NCBI RefSeq assembly: GCF_002266425.1
Contig: NZ_NPMN01000001.1
Location: 248,001 to 312,000, forward strand
Origin: Tissierella sp. P1
Lineage (GTDB): Bacteria; Bacillota; Clostridia; Tissierellales; Tissierellaceae
DNA: 64,000 nt
Reading direction: 5' to 3'
The notes below the pieces were generated by a model, which ran no database searches, was not told the origin of the DNA, and was given only the letters and a program-made list of their open reading frames with translations. The translations under genes were made by a program, and so were the position numbers. This document shows positions 33,782 to 42,983 of the stretch, piece by piece; position 1 is the stretch's first letter; every line of letters starts with the position of its first letter.

Positions 33782-33990
33782 TAAATAGATAATATACTAT
33801 GGAATTTTTAGATATTGGTGCTATCAATAAAACTAATACTAGAACTCAAATTGTAATATTCTATATTGACTAATTAATGCCTAAATATCATCTAAAGAAT
33901 GTGGGAAATTTCTAATACTGATGATCAATTTGAAAAGTACATGAAGATAATATTGAGAAAGCATCTAATTTCTTAGAAAGTGTTTTTTCA

Positions 33991-34061
33991 TTGACAAAGG
34001 CATTACAAAGCAATATACTGTAATTTATAATCTTACTCTTTATAAAGAGTAACGATTATAA
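33991..34061 (+). promoter_or_regulatory. Promoter and palindromic operator of the mod operon
   Basis: TTGACA (33991-33996), a 17-bp spacer and TATACT (34014-34019) make a near-consensus sigma-A promoter. Starting about 6 nt beyond the -10 is a 37-nt dyad: outer arms TTATAATC (34025-34032) and GATTATAA (34054-34061), with the perfect inner palindrome ACTCTTTATAAAGAGT (34035-34050). It covers the predicted transcription start, the place for a repressor that senses molybdate or tungstate; the regulator is not in the window. Confidence 0.7.
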
Positions 34062-34084
34062 ATTAATATAGGGGAGGAATTATA

Positions 34085-34921
34085 TTGAATAATTTTAAGA
34101 GATTTATAGCTTTATTTTTAGTTTTGAGCCTTATGATTTTTACTGTGGCTTGTGGCAAAGAAGGGGAGATAGATAATTCATCAAATGTTAATAATTCTAA
34201 TCAAGATGAAGAATCTAGCAATGTCAATGAAAGTCAAGAGGATGTAGTGCTTTTGGTTTATAGTGGTGCAGGTTTAAAAAAACCTATGACTGAGATTGCA
34301 GAGGTTTTTGAAGAAGAAAACGGCATAAAGATAGAATACATATTCGCAGGTTCAACTCAATTATTAAGCCAGATAGAACTTTCGGGAAAAGGAGATGTGT
34401 TTATAGTGGGTTCTAAGCAAGCCTATGAAACATCAGTAGAAAAGGAACTTACATATCCATCTAAGGATGTAGCATATCATAATCCAATAATTGGAGTTCC
34501 AAAGGGAAATCCAGCAAATATAAATAGTCTTGAAGATATGGCAAATCCAGGTGTGAAAGTTATATTAGGGGACGAAAAAGCTAATGCCATAGGACAAACT
34601 AGCCAAAAACTAATAGAAAAAACAGGATTAACTGGTATAAATGATAACGTAGTGGCTAAAACGGCAACAGTAAATGAAATATTAGTACACCTGGAATCTA
34701 AAAATGCAGATGCAGCAATAGTTACAGAAGACTCAGCGTTTGGAAATGAAAATATAGAAACAATAGCAATACCTGAAGATATTAATATACAACAAATAAT
34801 TCCAATAGGGGCACTTAAAGCTTCCAAAAACCTAGATAAGGCAAATATCTTTGTTGATTTTGTTAGCTCAGATCGAGGAAAAGAGATATTTGAAAAATAT
34901 GGATTTCCTTCTGTAAAATAG
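34085..34921 (+). CDS. modA: Molybdate/tungstate ABC transporter substrate-binding lipoprotein
   Basis: 278 residues from TTG 34085 behind GGGGAGGAAT. The signal peptide ends in a lipobox before Cys23 ('FTVACGKEG'), then comes an Asn/Ser-rich linker. The binding domain has the ModA pattern 'LVYSGAGLKKPMTEIAEVFEEENGIKIEYIFAGSTQLLSQIELSGKGDVFI', followed by 'PIIGVPKGNP' and 'ADAAIVTEDSAF'. Serines in the 'SGAG' and 'GST' turns are the usual oxyanion ligands. Molybdate, tungstate or both are possible. It is the first gene of the operon with permease, ATPase and a DUF364 protein. Confidence 0.9.
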   Translation: MNNFKRFIALFLVLSLMIFTVACGKEGEIDNSSNVNNSNQDEESSNVNESQEDVVLLVYSGAGLKKPMTEIAEVFEEENGIKIEYIFAGSTQLLSQIELSGKGDVFIVGSKQAYETSVEKELTYPSKDVAYHNPIIGVPKGNPANINSLEDMANPGVKVILGDEKANAIGQTSQKLIEKTGLTGINDNVVAKTATVNEILVHLESKNADAAIVTEDSAFGNENIETIAIPEDINIQQIIPIGALKASKNLDKANIFVDFVSSDRGKEIFEKYGFPSVK

Positions 34922-34940
34922 ATAGAGGGATTGATTGCAT

Positions 34941-35722
34941 ATGTCAAATAAAAGATTTTCATATTTATTAATAGTTACGTTATCAATAGCCTTGATATTT
35001 ATTTTTACTCCCCTTGTATCTTAGTGATACGAGGGGTTCCTAATATATATAAATGTATTCAGTCCAAAGAAATATTATTTTCTATAAAATTAAGCCTTAT
35101 TACATCTATTATATCTACTTTAATATGTTTGGTTTTTTCCATACCTGTAGCTTATACACTGGAAAGATCGAATATAAGGCTTAAAAAGTTAATACAAATA
35201 TTGATATTATTGCCTATGTCTTTACCCCATATGATATCTGGTGTGGCACTATTACTTTTTTTAGGTAATCTAGGCATAGGAGGATTTTTATCTGAAATAG
35301 GTGTAGAGTTTGTTTTTAATCCAAAGGGAATAGTTGCGGCTCAAGTTTTTGTAAATTTCCCTTTTATGGTCAACATGTTAAGAATAGCCATGAAAGAATC
35401 GGGATACAAGATAGAATTTATAGGGAGAACATTAGGTTGTAATAGATGGCAGACATTTATATATATTACTATTCCATTAATAAAAAATAGTCTGATTTCT
35501 TCTTCAATAATAGTCTGGTCAAGAGCATTAGGAGAATTCGGAGCGGTAATTATGCTTGCTGGAGCTACAAGTATGAAAACAGAAGTAATACCTACGGCAA
35601 TATTTATGAATATGTCAACAGGTGATTTAGATATTGCAATTGGTGTTGCAACCATACTAATTTTCATATCTATAATATCTATGTTTCTAGTTGAAATAAT
35701 ACAGAAATCAAAATCCATTTAA
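34941..35722 (+). CDS. modB: Molybdate/tungstate ABC transporter permease, frameshifted near the N-terminus
   Basis: ATG 34941 behind GAGGGA reads an N-terminal transmembrane helix ('FSYLLIVTLSIALIFIFTPLVS') and then hits TAG at 35021. Restoring one T there continues as 'LVIRGVPNIYKCIQSKEILFSIKLS', into a complete ModB/CysT-type permease with about six helices and the EAA loop ('EFIGRTLGCNRWQTFIYITIPLIKNSLISS'). The conceptual length is about 260 residues, normal for the family. Without repair, translation would have to restart at GTG 35024 and lose helix 1. A sequencing deletion is likely. It lies 19 nt after modA and 16 nt before the ATPase. Confidence 0.88.
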
Positions 35723-35738
35723 CACGAAGGGAAATATT

Positions 35739-36440
35739 ATGTTGGAGATAAAAAATATACAATTAAGATTAGGGAGATTTGCCCTAAATAATATAGATTT
35801 AAAAATAAACTTAGGAGAATATTTTGTAATTCTAGGTCCTAGTGGATCAGGAAAGACAGTTTTGCTAGAGACTATTGCTGGACTTTATAGACCAGATTCA
35901 GGAAATATTTTGTATAATAAGAATGATATAACTCTTCTTCCCCCAGAAAAAAGGGATATAGGCTTTGTATATCAAGACTATGAATTATTTCCTCATATGA
36001 CAGTAGAGGATAATATAATATTTGGACTTAAAATAAGAGGTATGAATAAAAAGATTATATTAGAAAAATTATATAAACTAGTCTCAATGTTAAAAATAGA
36101 GCATCTTTTAAAAAGATATCCAAATAAGCTTAGTGGCGGAGAAAAACAAAGAGTTGCACTAGCAAGAGCAATTATTATATCGCCTAAAATATTGCTTTTA
36201 GATGAACCCCTAAGTGCATTAGATATAATGATCAAACCAACCCTTCAGCAAGAAATAAAAAATATACATAAAGAGTTTAAATCTACAATAATACATGTTA
36301 CCCATGATATAGAGGAAGCTATATTTTTAGCAGATAGAATAGGTATAATGAGTGATGGAAATTTACTAAAAGTATTGGAGTCAGATGAAATATCCAATAG
36401 ATTAGATCTGACTTCTATATTTAAGTATTTAAAACTATGA
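35739..36440 (+). CDS. modC: Molybdate/tungstate ABC transporter ATPase
   Basis: A 233-residue ATPase with Walker A GPSGSGKTV (33-41), Q-loop 'YQDYELFPHMTV', signature LSGGEKQRVALARAI, Walker B ILLLDEPLSALD and H-loop VTHD. It lacks the C-terminal regulatory MOP/TOBE domain of E. coli ModC and ends soon after the H-loop, as in the archaeal-type WtpC-like short forms. It is translationally close to the permease. It energises molybdate/tungstate uptake with ModA and ModB. Confidence 0.9.
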   Translation: MLEIKNIQLRLGRFALNNIDLKINLGEYFVILGPSGSGKTVLLETIAGLYRPDSGNILYNKNDITLLPPEKRDIGFVYQDYELFPHMTVEDNIIFGLKIRGMNKKIILEKLYKLVSMLKIEHLLKRYPNKLSGGEKQRVALARAIIISPKILLLDEPLSALDIMIKPTLQQEIKNIHKEFKSTIIHVTHDIEEAIFLADRIGIMSDGNLLKVLESDEISNRLDLTSIFKYLKL

Positions 36441-36458
36441 TGGAAAGGGTAGAGGAAA

Positions 36459-37187
36459 ATGGAATTTTATACACTATTACAACAAAAGATTAAAGCAATT
36501 GCAATCCAAAATAATTTGTATGATGAAAATATTATTATTACTACCAATACATTAACTCCAGAAGAAGCCATTGGAATAACTGAAAGAAAGGATTTTCCCC
36601 TTTTAAATGGGAAAGAAGTGCTTATAGAAGCAAAATTTCTAGACTCTATAGGGCAGGCTTATACAGATTCACCAACAGTATTTAAAGGAAGTGTTAAGCA
36701 TGTTCTAGAATTAGATTTATCTGATAATAGAAATAAGGTTTTATTTATTGCAACCTTAAATGCAATTTTAAAACACTTGAAACTTGTTGAAAATACTATT
36801 CACTGTAAAGATGAAGAGCCAGAAAAATGCGGTAAAGATATAGCAAGATATATTCAAGATAAATTTGGAAGCGTTAAAATAGGTATGGTAGGTTTTCAGC
36901 CAGCGATAATTGATAATCTTAGAAAGAAATTTTCAATAAGAGTGTTGGATTTAGATATTAATAATATAGGAAAGATAAAATATGATACTTTGATAGAAGA
37001 TGGGAAAGTGAATAGAGAAGAAGTAGTTAAATGGTCTGACATATTAGTAGTCACAGGAAGTACTATAACAAACGGTACTATATTAGATTTTCTAAGAGTG
37101 AAAAAAGCCACATTATTCTATGGGACTACCATAGCAGGGGTAGCTTATCTCGAAAACTTAGATAGAATTTGTTTTTGTTCAAAGTAA
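36459..37187 (+). CDS. DUF364 / putative metal-chelating protein
   Basis: 242 residues. An N-terminal DUF4213-like part ('ALTPEEAIGITERKDFPLL'-type sequence near residue 33) is followed by a Rossmann-like DUF364 domain from about residue 130 ('KIGMVGFQPAIIDNLRKKFSIRVLDLD', 'DILVVTGSTITNGTILDFLRVKK', 'LFYGTTIAGVAYL'). The family is described as possible heavy-metal chelation proteins and is often linked to metal or cofactor genes. Its position 18 nt after modC supports a role in molybdenum or tungsten handling. It is predicted cytosolic. The biochemical function is not established. Confidence 0.82.
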   Translation: MEFYTLLQQKIKAIAIQNNLYDENIIITTNTLTPEEAIGITERKDFPLLNGKEVLIEAKFLDSIGQAYTDSPTVFKGSVKHVLELDLSDNRNKVLFIATLNAILKHLKLVENTIHCKDEEPEKCGKDIARYIQDKFGSVKIGMVGFQPAIIDNLRKKFSIRVLDLDINNIGKIKYDTLIEDGKVNREEVVKWSDILVVTGSTITNGTILDFLRVKKATLFYGTTIAGVAYLENLDRICFCSK

Positions 37188-37412
37188 TATGAAGTAAGCT
37201 ATATATATCTACATATAGCCGTTATGAGTAGTGGTTTAATCCATATTTTATCCAATGGATGCTTATTTTATGATTTTGTTATTAAACACACTCGATTAAA
37301 AGAATTAATATTCTTAAAGTTAAATTCATTTCTTGAGATAACACTCATGACATTTTATTTAGTTTTCCAGCCAAGATTTAAATGTTATTTAAAATAGTTA
37401 GCTATAAAAGTA

Positions 37413-37462
37413 TAAAGACCATGTTTTCAGGTAAATACTGACTTTGAGCTATGGTCTTTATA
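37413..37462 (+). terminator. Terminator of the mod operon
   Basis: ATAAAGACCAT (37410-37420) and ATGGTCTTTAT (37453-37463) are complementary around a long loop, followed by ATTTTATC. The gaps 37188-37409 and 37464-37550 show nothing else. Confidence 0.65.
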
Positions 37463-37551
37463 TTTTATCTAAGATGTATCAAAAAAACACTTTACTTTAA
37501 TAAGATAATACTATACAATAGTAGAAATATTAAAATTTCAATTAAAAGCTT

Positions 37552-37762
37552 TGAATAGGACGAGTAAATCTTTTAATGTCATTAGAGATAGAAGTTCACC
37601 GGCTGAAAGACTTCTTTGATACACTAGATTGAAAACCACCTATGAGCCCAGTCCTGAACAATAGTAGGGATATGCGTTTGCTGCGTTAAAGCTATTTACT
37701 TAATTTGTTTTTGGGTGGAAACGAGAAGATAAAACTCGTCCTATTTAGGGCGGGTTTTTTTG
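37552..37762 (+). promoter_or_regulatory. T-box leader (threonine-responsive) of the threonine operon
   Basis: Stem I is closed by AGGAC (37558-37562) with GTCCT (37650-37654) and carries GAGTA on the 5' side. The 3' side holds GAAAACCACC (37631-37640) with ACC threonine triplets as the likely specifier. The T-box core appears as TGGGTGGAAACG (37711-37722), a variant of AGGGTGGNACCGCG. A terminator ACTCGTCCT...AGGGCGGGT followed by a run of eight T lies at 37733-37762. Uncharged tRNA-Thr would stabilise the antiterminator and switch on the four genes. Confidence 0.85.
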
Positions 37763-37793
37763 CATATTTTTTTAGATATAGGAGGAGTTAAAA

Positions 37794-39131
37794 TTGAAAG
37801 ATATAATCGTAGCAAAATTTGGAGGAAGCTCCCTAGCTGATAGTACGCAATTTATCAAAGTGAGAGATATCGTTAAATCAGATATTAGGAGAAGGTATGT
37901 AATACCCTCTGCCCCTGGAAAACGAAATAGTAAAGATCATAAAATAACGGATTTATTATATATGTGCTATCAACTTGCATCACATGGTCTAAACTTTGAT
38001 GAAGTATATGCAATTATTGAAAAAAGATATAAAGATATATGTGATGAGTTAAATTTAAGTTTGCAGATTGATAAAACATTAAATGAAATAAAGGACAAGA
38101 TTAAAAATGGCGCCTCTAGAGATTATTCTGCAAGTAGAGGGGAATATTTAAATGCTATTATACTTTCCAATTACTTAGGTTTTGAGTTTATAGATGCTGC
38201 AGAATTGATTTTATTTGATAATAAAGGAAACTTTGATTCAGAAACTACAGAGGAAAAAGTTAAGTCACGATTATCAGAAGTTTCTTATGGTGTCATTCCT
38301 GGATTTTATGGGGCTAAAGAGAATGGTGAGATAATAACCTTTTCTAGAGGTGGGTCTGATATAACAGGTTCTATTATTACCAGTGGAATAGATGGTGAGC
38401 TCTATGAGAATTGGACAGATGTATCTGGATTTCTTATGGCAGATCCCCGTATTGTTAAAAATCCAAAACCTATTAAAATTATCACATATAAGGAGCTTAG
38501 AGAACTTTCTTATATGGGAGCTCCAGTACTTCATGAAGAGGCTATTTTCCCAGTGAAAAAGGCAGGAATACCTATAAATATTAAGAATACAAATTCCCCA
38601 GAGGACCCTGGAACTATGATTGTAAATGATCATACTCCCATTAGCTCTGGAAATATAACTGGTATTTCTGGGAAAAAGGATTTTACTGTTATATCTATAG
38701 AAAAAACTTTGCTGAATTCAGAAACAGGCATTTTGAGAAAGTTAATTTCTGTATTTGAGACTAATGATATTTCCATTGAACATGTACCTACTGGTATAGA
38801 TTCGATCTCAGTAGTAGTTTCAAATTCAGAGCTTAACTCAAAAATGAATAAAGTAATAGAAGAGATACGAATATATTGTAATCCAGACTCAATTTCATGT
38901 TATCCCAATATGGCACTTATTGCTGTAGTGGGAAGAGGAATGATAAAGGCTAAAGGGGTATCTGCAAAAGTATTTAGTGCTTTAGGAAATAGTGGAGTTA
39001 ACGTCAGAATGATTACTCAAGGTTCATCTGAATTAAATATAATTATAGGAATTGAAAACGATGATTTCGATAAAGCCATGACTGCTATATATAAAGTTTT
39101 CGAAAATGATAGTTCTATGGAGAGTGATTAA
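37794..39131 (+). CDS. Aspartate kinase
   Basis: Phosphorylates aspartate, the first step toward threonine, lysine and methionine; 445 residues. The kinase domain begins 'IVAKFGGSSLAD' and contains 'GVIPGFYGAKENGEIITFSRGGSDITGSII', the class with an insertion in the kinase domain (as in Bacillus YclM/ThrD). Two ACT domains form the C-terminus (about 300-440, 'VISIEKTLLNSETGILRKL', 'IAVVGRGMIKAKGVSAKVFSAL'), so feedback inhibition, probably by threonine, is expected. TTG 37794 follows AGGAGGAG. It is the first gene behind the T-box leader; the hom start codon follows with a 0-nt gap. Confidence 0.94.
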   Translation: MKDIIVAKFGGSSLADSTQFIKVRDIVKSDIRRRYVIPSAPGKRNSKDHKITDLLYMCYQLASHGLNFDEVYAIIEKRYKDICDELNLSLQIDKTLNEIKDKIKNGASRDYSASRGEYLNAIILSNYLGFEFIDAAELILFDNKGNFDSETTEEKVKSRLSEVSYGVIPGFYGAKENGEIITFSRGGSDITGSIITSGIDGELYENWTDVSGFLMADPRIVKNPKPIKIITYKELRELSYMGAPVLHEEAIFPVKKAGIPINIKNTNSPEDPGTMIVNDHTPISSGNITGISGKKDFTVISIEKTLLNSETGILRKLISVFETNDISIEHVPTGIDSISVVVSNSELNSKMNKVIEEIRIYCNPDSISCYPNMALIAVVGRGMIKAKGVSAKVFSALGNSGVNVRMITQGSSELNIIIGIENDDFDKAMTAIYKVFENDSSMESD

Positions 39132-40346
39132 ATGATAAATATTGGTTTACTTGGTCTAGGTACAGTAGGCTTAGGTATAGTAGAGATACTAGATAAAAGA
39201 AAAGATGAGCTTAAAGCAATTTTAGGCTCAGAATTGAGGATTAAAAAGATATTAGTAAAGAATAATAGTAAAAAAAGAAGTATAGATATAGAAAGACAAA
39301 TGATTGTTACTGATTTTGAAGATATTCTAGAAGATGAAGACATTAGCATAATAATTGAGGTTACCAGTGACTTGGAAAATAGCTATAAATATATAAAGAA
39401 AGCATTGAATGCTGGTAAACATGTGGTTACAGCTAATAAGGCCGTTGTATCGAAATACTTTGAGGAATTATCTAGCTTGGCAAGTGAAAAAAAATTAGCA
39501 TTTCTTTATGAAGCTAGTGTAGGTGGAGGTATTCCAATACTAAAACCCCTTAGAGAACAAACTGCAATTAACGAGATAACTAAGGTCCAAGGTATTTTAA
39601 ATGGTACATGTAACTATATTTTAACTAGGATGTTTGAGGAAGGGATGGACTATGAGGATACTTTGAAAATAGCCAAGGAATTAGGGTATGCAGAAGTTGA
39701 TCCAACAGCAGATGTTGAAGGATATGATACTTTGAGAAAACTTAGGATACTAGGAACGATTGCATTAAGGGGAAAAATCTCAGAGGAAGATATGATATTG
39801 GATGGAATAAGCAGTATTACAGCATTTGATATGGAACAGATAAAAAATATGAATTCAACAGTAAAATTAATTGGAGAGGTTAATATGGAAGATGGTAAAT
39901 TTACTGCAGTAGTTCAACCAACGATTATAAATAAGGATTCATATTTTTCAAAGGTAAATATGGCATATAACTCCATAGTTTTGATAGGTGATAATGTAGG
40001 AGAGTTACGATTTTATGGCTCAGGGGCAGGCGCATTACCCACCGCAGATGCAGTTTTAGGGGATGTTATAGATGTAGTAAATAACTCATATGGAAAGATA
40101 AATCCATTAGGTAAAAGGAAAGTTAAAAATAATAATTCAATGATAAAGGACAAGTATTATTTAAGAATTTCTGAAATGGAAGAAGAGGATATTAGCAAAT
40201 TACGAAAAATAGCTGAAAAAATATTGACTACGTCAGAAAACTTTGCAGTTATTACGAAAAAAGTCTTTTTAAAGGATATCTTAGATTTAATAAAATCATT
40301 GGGACTCCGTAAAGACAAGTATTTTTTAGGAAGAATACTTAATTAA
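39132..40346 (+). CDS. hom: Homoserine dehydrogenase
   Basis: Reduces aspartate semialdehyde to homoserine with NAD(P)H. The 404 residues comprise a Rossmann N-terminus 'IGLLGLGTVGLGIVEIL', the substrate/catalytic region 'KHVVTANKAVVSKY', 'EASVGGGIPILKPLREQ', 'QGILNGTCNYILTRM' and 'AKELGYAEVDPTADVEGYD', and a divergent C-terminal ACT-like region from about residue 335. It is directly contiguous with the aspartate kinase gene (ATG right after its TAA). The ribosome binding site GGAGAGTGA lies in the end of that gene, so translation is coupled. Confidence 0.95.
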   Translation: MINIGLLGLGTVGLGIVEILDKRKDELKAILGSELRIKKILVKNNSKKRSIDIERQMIVTDFEDILEDEDISIIIEVTSDLENSYKYIKKALNAGKHVVTANKAVVSKYFEELSSLASEKKLAFLYEASVGGGIPILKPLREQTAINEITKVQGILNGTCNYILTRMFEEGMDYEDTLKIAKELGYAEVDPTADVEGYDTLRKLRILGTIALRGKISEEDMILDGISSITAFDMEQIKNMNSTVKLIGEVNMEDGKFTAVVQPTIINKDSYFSKVNMAYNSIVLIGDNVGELRFYGSGAGALPTADAVLGDVIDVVNNSYGKINPLGKRKVKNNNSMIKDKYYLRISEMEEEDISKLRKIAEKILTTSENFAVITKKVFLKDILDLIKSLGLRKDKYFLGRILN

Positions 40347-40359
40347 AGGGGAGAAAGAT

Positions 40360-41844
40360 ATGAGATATATTAGTACTAGAAATAAAGAAATTTCAATTTC
40401 ATCAAGTGAGGCAATTATTCAAGGTATTTCAAAGGACGGAGGATTATTTGTCCCCCAAATATTACCTAGAATAGAAGACCTAGAAGCTATGGAGAATATG
40501 GGTTATAGAGAGATAGCATATACAATAATGAAGAAGTTTTTTACAGATTTTGAGCCTGAATCACTTAAAACCTGTATAGATAAAGCCTATGATAATAAAT
40601 TTGATACAGATATTATTGCCCCAGTAGTAGAGGTAAACAATTCTTTTATCTTAGAGCTTTTCCATGGACCGACTTTTGCCTTTAAAGACATGGCTTTATC
40701 CATACTTCCATATTTACTAAAGGAATCCATAAGGATTACAAGCATTCAAAAGGAAATAGTGATTTTAACTGCTACTTCAGGGGATACAGGAAAAGCTGCC
40801 TTGGAAGGGTTTGCAAATGTGCGTGGAATAAAAATAATAGTATTTTACCCTGAGAATGGAGTATCAGAGATTCAGAAAAAACAGATGATAACTCAAGAAG
40901 GAGAGAATACTTTTGTAGTAGGCATAAGAGGAAATTTTGATGATGCTCAAAATGGAGTTAAAGATATATTTAATGATAGAGAGTTTATTGAACTCATAGA
41001 TAAAAATAATTATATGTTCTCATCTGCAAATTCAATAAATATTGGTAGGTTAATTCCTCAAATAGTCTATTATTTCTATAGCTACTCAATGCTTGTGAAA
41101 CAGAAAAAACTAAATAAAGGAGAAAAGATAAATATTGTTGTACCAACGGGTAATTTTGGAAATATACTTGCAGCCTATTATGCAAAAGTTATGGGTCTTC
41201 CCGTAAATAAATTAATATGTGCATCCAACGAGAATAATGTTTTATCGGATTTTTTTAGGACTGGTGTATACGATAAGAGAAGGGAACTGATACTTACTTC
41301 ATCTCCATCTATGGACATCTTAATCTCAAGTAATCTAGAACGACTCCTATTTCATTTAAGTGAGGGAGATGACAAGATAGTGGCAAGTAGTATGGAGAAA
41401 CTTTCTAAAGAAGGATTTTATAAGATGAATGATCTAAACTTTGAAGATTTCTACAATAATTATTCCACAGAGGAAGAGGTTAAAGAAAGGATTTGTAAAG
41501 TATTTAAGAAAGAAAATTATCTTATGGATCCTCATACTGCAGTAGCCATAAATGTATATGAAAAATATAGATCAGAAACTAAAGATAATCTAAAAACAAT
41601 TATAGCTTCCACTGCCAGCCCATATAAATTTGGGAACACAGTAGCCTCAGCAATAGGTATAAAAATGGGAGATAAAGATGAATTTAGGATACTAGAGGAG
41701 TTGGAAGATAAAACCAAGATTGCAGTTCCAAAGGCTATAAAAACTTTAAAAGATAAAGTAATATTGCACAATAACAATTGCAATAAAGGTGATATGAGAC
41801 AGATAATAGAGGAGTTCCTAAAGGTAGGTGTGGCAAATGATTAA
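40360..41844 (+). CDS. thrC: Threonine synthase
   Basis: PLP enzyme converting O-phosphohomoserine to threonine; 494 residues. It is the long (class I, E. coli/yeast-like) form, as shown by the N-terminus 'MRYISTRNKEISISSSEAIIQGISKDGGLFVP'. The PLP lysine is in 'HGPTFAFKDMALS' and the phosphate loop in 'TATSGDTGKAALEGF'; 'NIVVPTGNFGNILAAYYAK' and 'TASPYKFGNTVASAIG' follow. It has AAAGGGGAG before the ATG. It lies 13 nt after hom and overlaps thrB by 8 nt. Confidence 0.96.
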   Translation: MRYISTRNKEISISSSEAIIQGISKDGGLFVPQILPRIEDLEAMENMGYREIAYTIMKKFFTDFEPESLKTCIDKAYDNKFDTDIIAPVVEVNNSFILELFHGPTFAFKDMALSILPYLLKESIRITSIQKEIVILTATSGDTGKAALEGFANVRGIKIIVFYPENGVSEIQKKQMITQEGENTFVVGIRGNFDDAQNGVKDIFNDREFIELIDKNNYMFSSANSINIGRLIPQIVYYFYSYSMLVKQKKLNKGEKINIVVPTGNFGNILAAYYAKVMGLPVNKLICASNENNVLSDFFRTGVYDKRRELILTSSPSMDILISSNLERLLFHLSEGDDKIVASSMEKLSKEGFYKMNDLNFEDFYNNYSTEEEVKERICKVFKKENYLMDPHTAVAINVYEKYRSETKDNLKTIIASTASPYKFGNTVASAIGIKMGDKDEFRILEELEDKTKIAVPKAIKTLKDKVILHNNNCNKGDMRQIIEEFLKVGVAND

Positions 41845-42718
41845 AGTGAAAGTTCCTGGAACCAGCGCAAATATTGGTCCGGGTTTTGATGCCCTTGGTT
41901 TAGCACTAAATATATATAATTCTTTTATATTTGAAGAAATTGACAAAGGATTAGAAATCAGCGGATGTAATAAAGCCTTTGCAAATAAAAATAATCTAGT
42001 TTATAAGTCTATGTTAAGGACATTTGATAAGATAGGGTATTCACCTAAAGGAATTAGGATAGATATGAGTACTGATATACCAATTTCAAGGGGATTAGGC
42101 AGTAGTGCATCTTGTATTTTGGGAGGAGTCATAGGGGCTAATCACCTAGCTGGAGAGCCTCTTTCTAAGGATGAAGTTCTAGAATTAGCTACGGAAGTTG
42201 AAGGACATCCCGATAATATAGCACCTGCTTTATTTGGTGGATTTGTTGTATCCGTTATGGAGAATAAAAGGGTAATATATAATAATATACATATTCCTAA
42301 GGGAATTAAATTTATTGCTTTGATACCAGACTTTACCTTATCAACAAAAGAAGCTAGAGTTGTTTTACCTTCTACTGTTTCATATAAAGATGCCATATAT
42401 AATGTGGGTAGGGTATCTTTGTTATTATCAGCATTATCTAATGGTAGATTTGATTTGTTGAAATATGCAGTAAATGATACTCTTCACGAACAATATAGAG
42501 GAAAATTAATTCCCGATTATTTTAATATAGTTAATAAATGTAAAGAAGCTGGATGTCTTGGAGTATTCTTAAGCGGTGCTGGCTCTACAATAATGACTAT
42601 TATTGATAATAATGATAATGAATTTAAAGACAAGATAAATGAATTTATAGATGATATTTGGGATATTAGAGAGTTTGAACTAGATTTAGGGGGAGTCAGT
42701 ATCCAAAGAATGTACTAA
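41837..42718 (+). CDS. thrB: Homoserine kinase
   Basis: GHMP-family kinase phosphorylating homoserine with ATP; 293 residues. Motif 1 is 'KVPGTSANIGPGFDALGLAL' (4-23), motif 2 is 'PISRGLGSSASCILGGVIGANHLAG', and motif 3 is 'LGVFLSGAGSTIMTII'. ATG 41837 is chosen because GGTAGGTG (41823-41830) is correctly spaced; GTG 41828 in the same frame lies inside that site. The start overlaps the thrC stop, so expression is coupled. It is the last gene of the operon. Confidence 0.95.
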   Translation: MIKVKVPGTSANIGPGFDALGLALNIYNSFIFEEIDKGLEISGCNKAFANKNNLVYKSMLRTFDKIGYSPKGIRIDMSTDIPISRGLGSSASCILGGVIGANHLAGEPLSKDEVLELATEVEGHPDNIAPALFGGFVVSVMENKRVIYNNIHIPKGIKFIALIPDFTLSTKEARVVLPSTVSYKDAIYNVGRVSLLLSALSNGRFDLLKYAVNDTLHEQYRGKLIPDYFNIVNKCKEAGCLGVFLSGAGSTIMTIIDNNDNEFKDKINEFIDDIWDIREFELDLGGVSIQRMY

Positions 42719-42721
42719 ACC

Positions 42722-42762
42722 TGTGCAATATGGAAATCTTCTATATTGCACAAGTTTTTATT
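42722..42762 (+). terminator. Terminator of the threonine operon
   Basis: TGTGCAATAT (42722-42731) pairs with ATATTGCACA (42744-42753), followed by AGTTTTTATT. Confidence 0.85.
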
Positions 42763-42785
42763 ATTTTGATTTCAATACTTTTCTA

Positions 42786-42880
42786 ATATCAAAGATATTC
42801 CAAGGATATTCATCATAAGGCAGATAAATAAAAGTAGAATTTGTCTTATTAGTAGGGTGATAAGATCCTATTTTATAAGA
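42786..42880 (-). pseudogene. 95-nt fragment of an RluA-family pseudouridine synthase gene
   Basis: This stretch aligns without gaps to 50136-50230, the 3' end of the rluA-type gene, with about six mismatches in 95 (counted by eye). It encodes, on the minus strand, only the C-terminal ~32 residues of that protein ('PTNKTNSTFI', 'YDEYPW') and has no start or upstream coding sequence. Both copies have the same orientation, so they are direct repeats enclosing the regulator-acnX-reductase-chemoreceptor module. Confidence 0.88.
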
Positions 42881-42983
42881 TAGAATGAAATAATTATCTA
42901 TACTAAGAGATCATATATGGTTCAAAATAAGTATCATGAGTATATGGTATATTCGTGGCACTTGGTCTTTTTTCTTCTAATTT

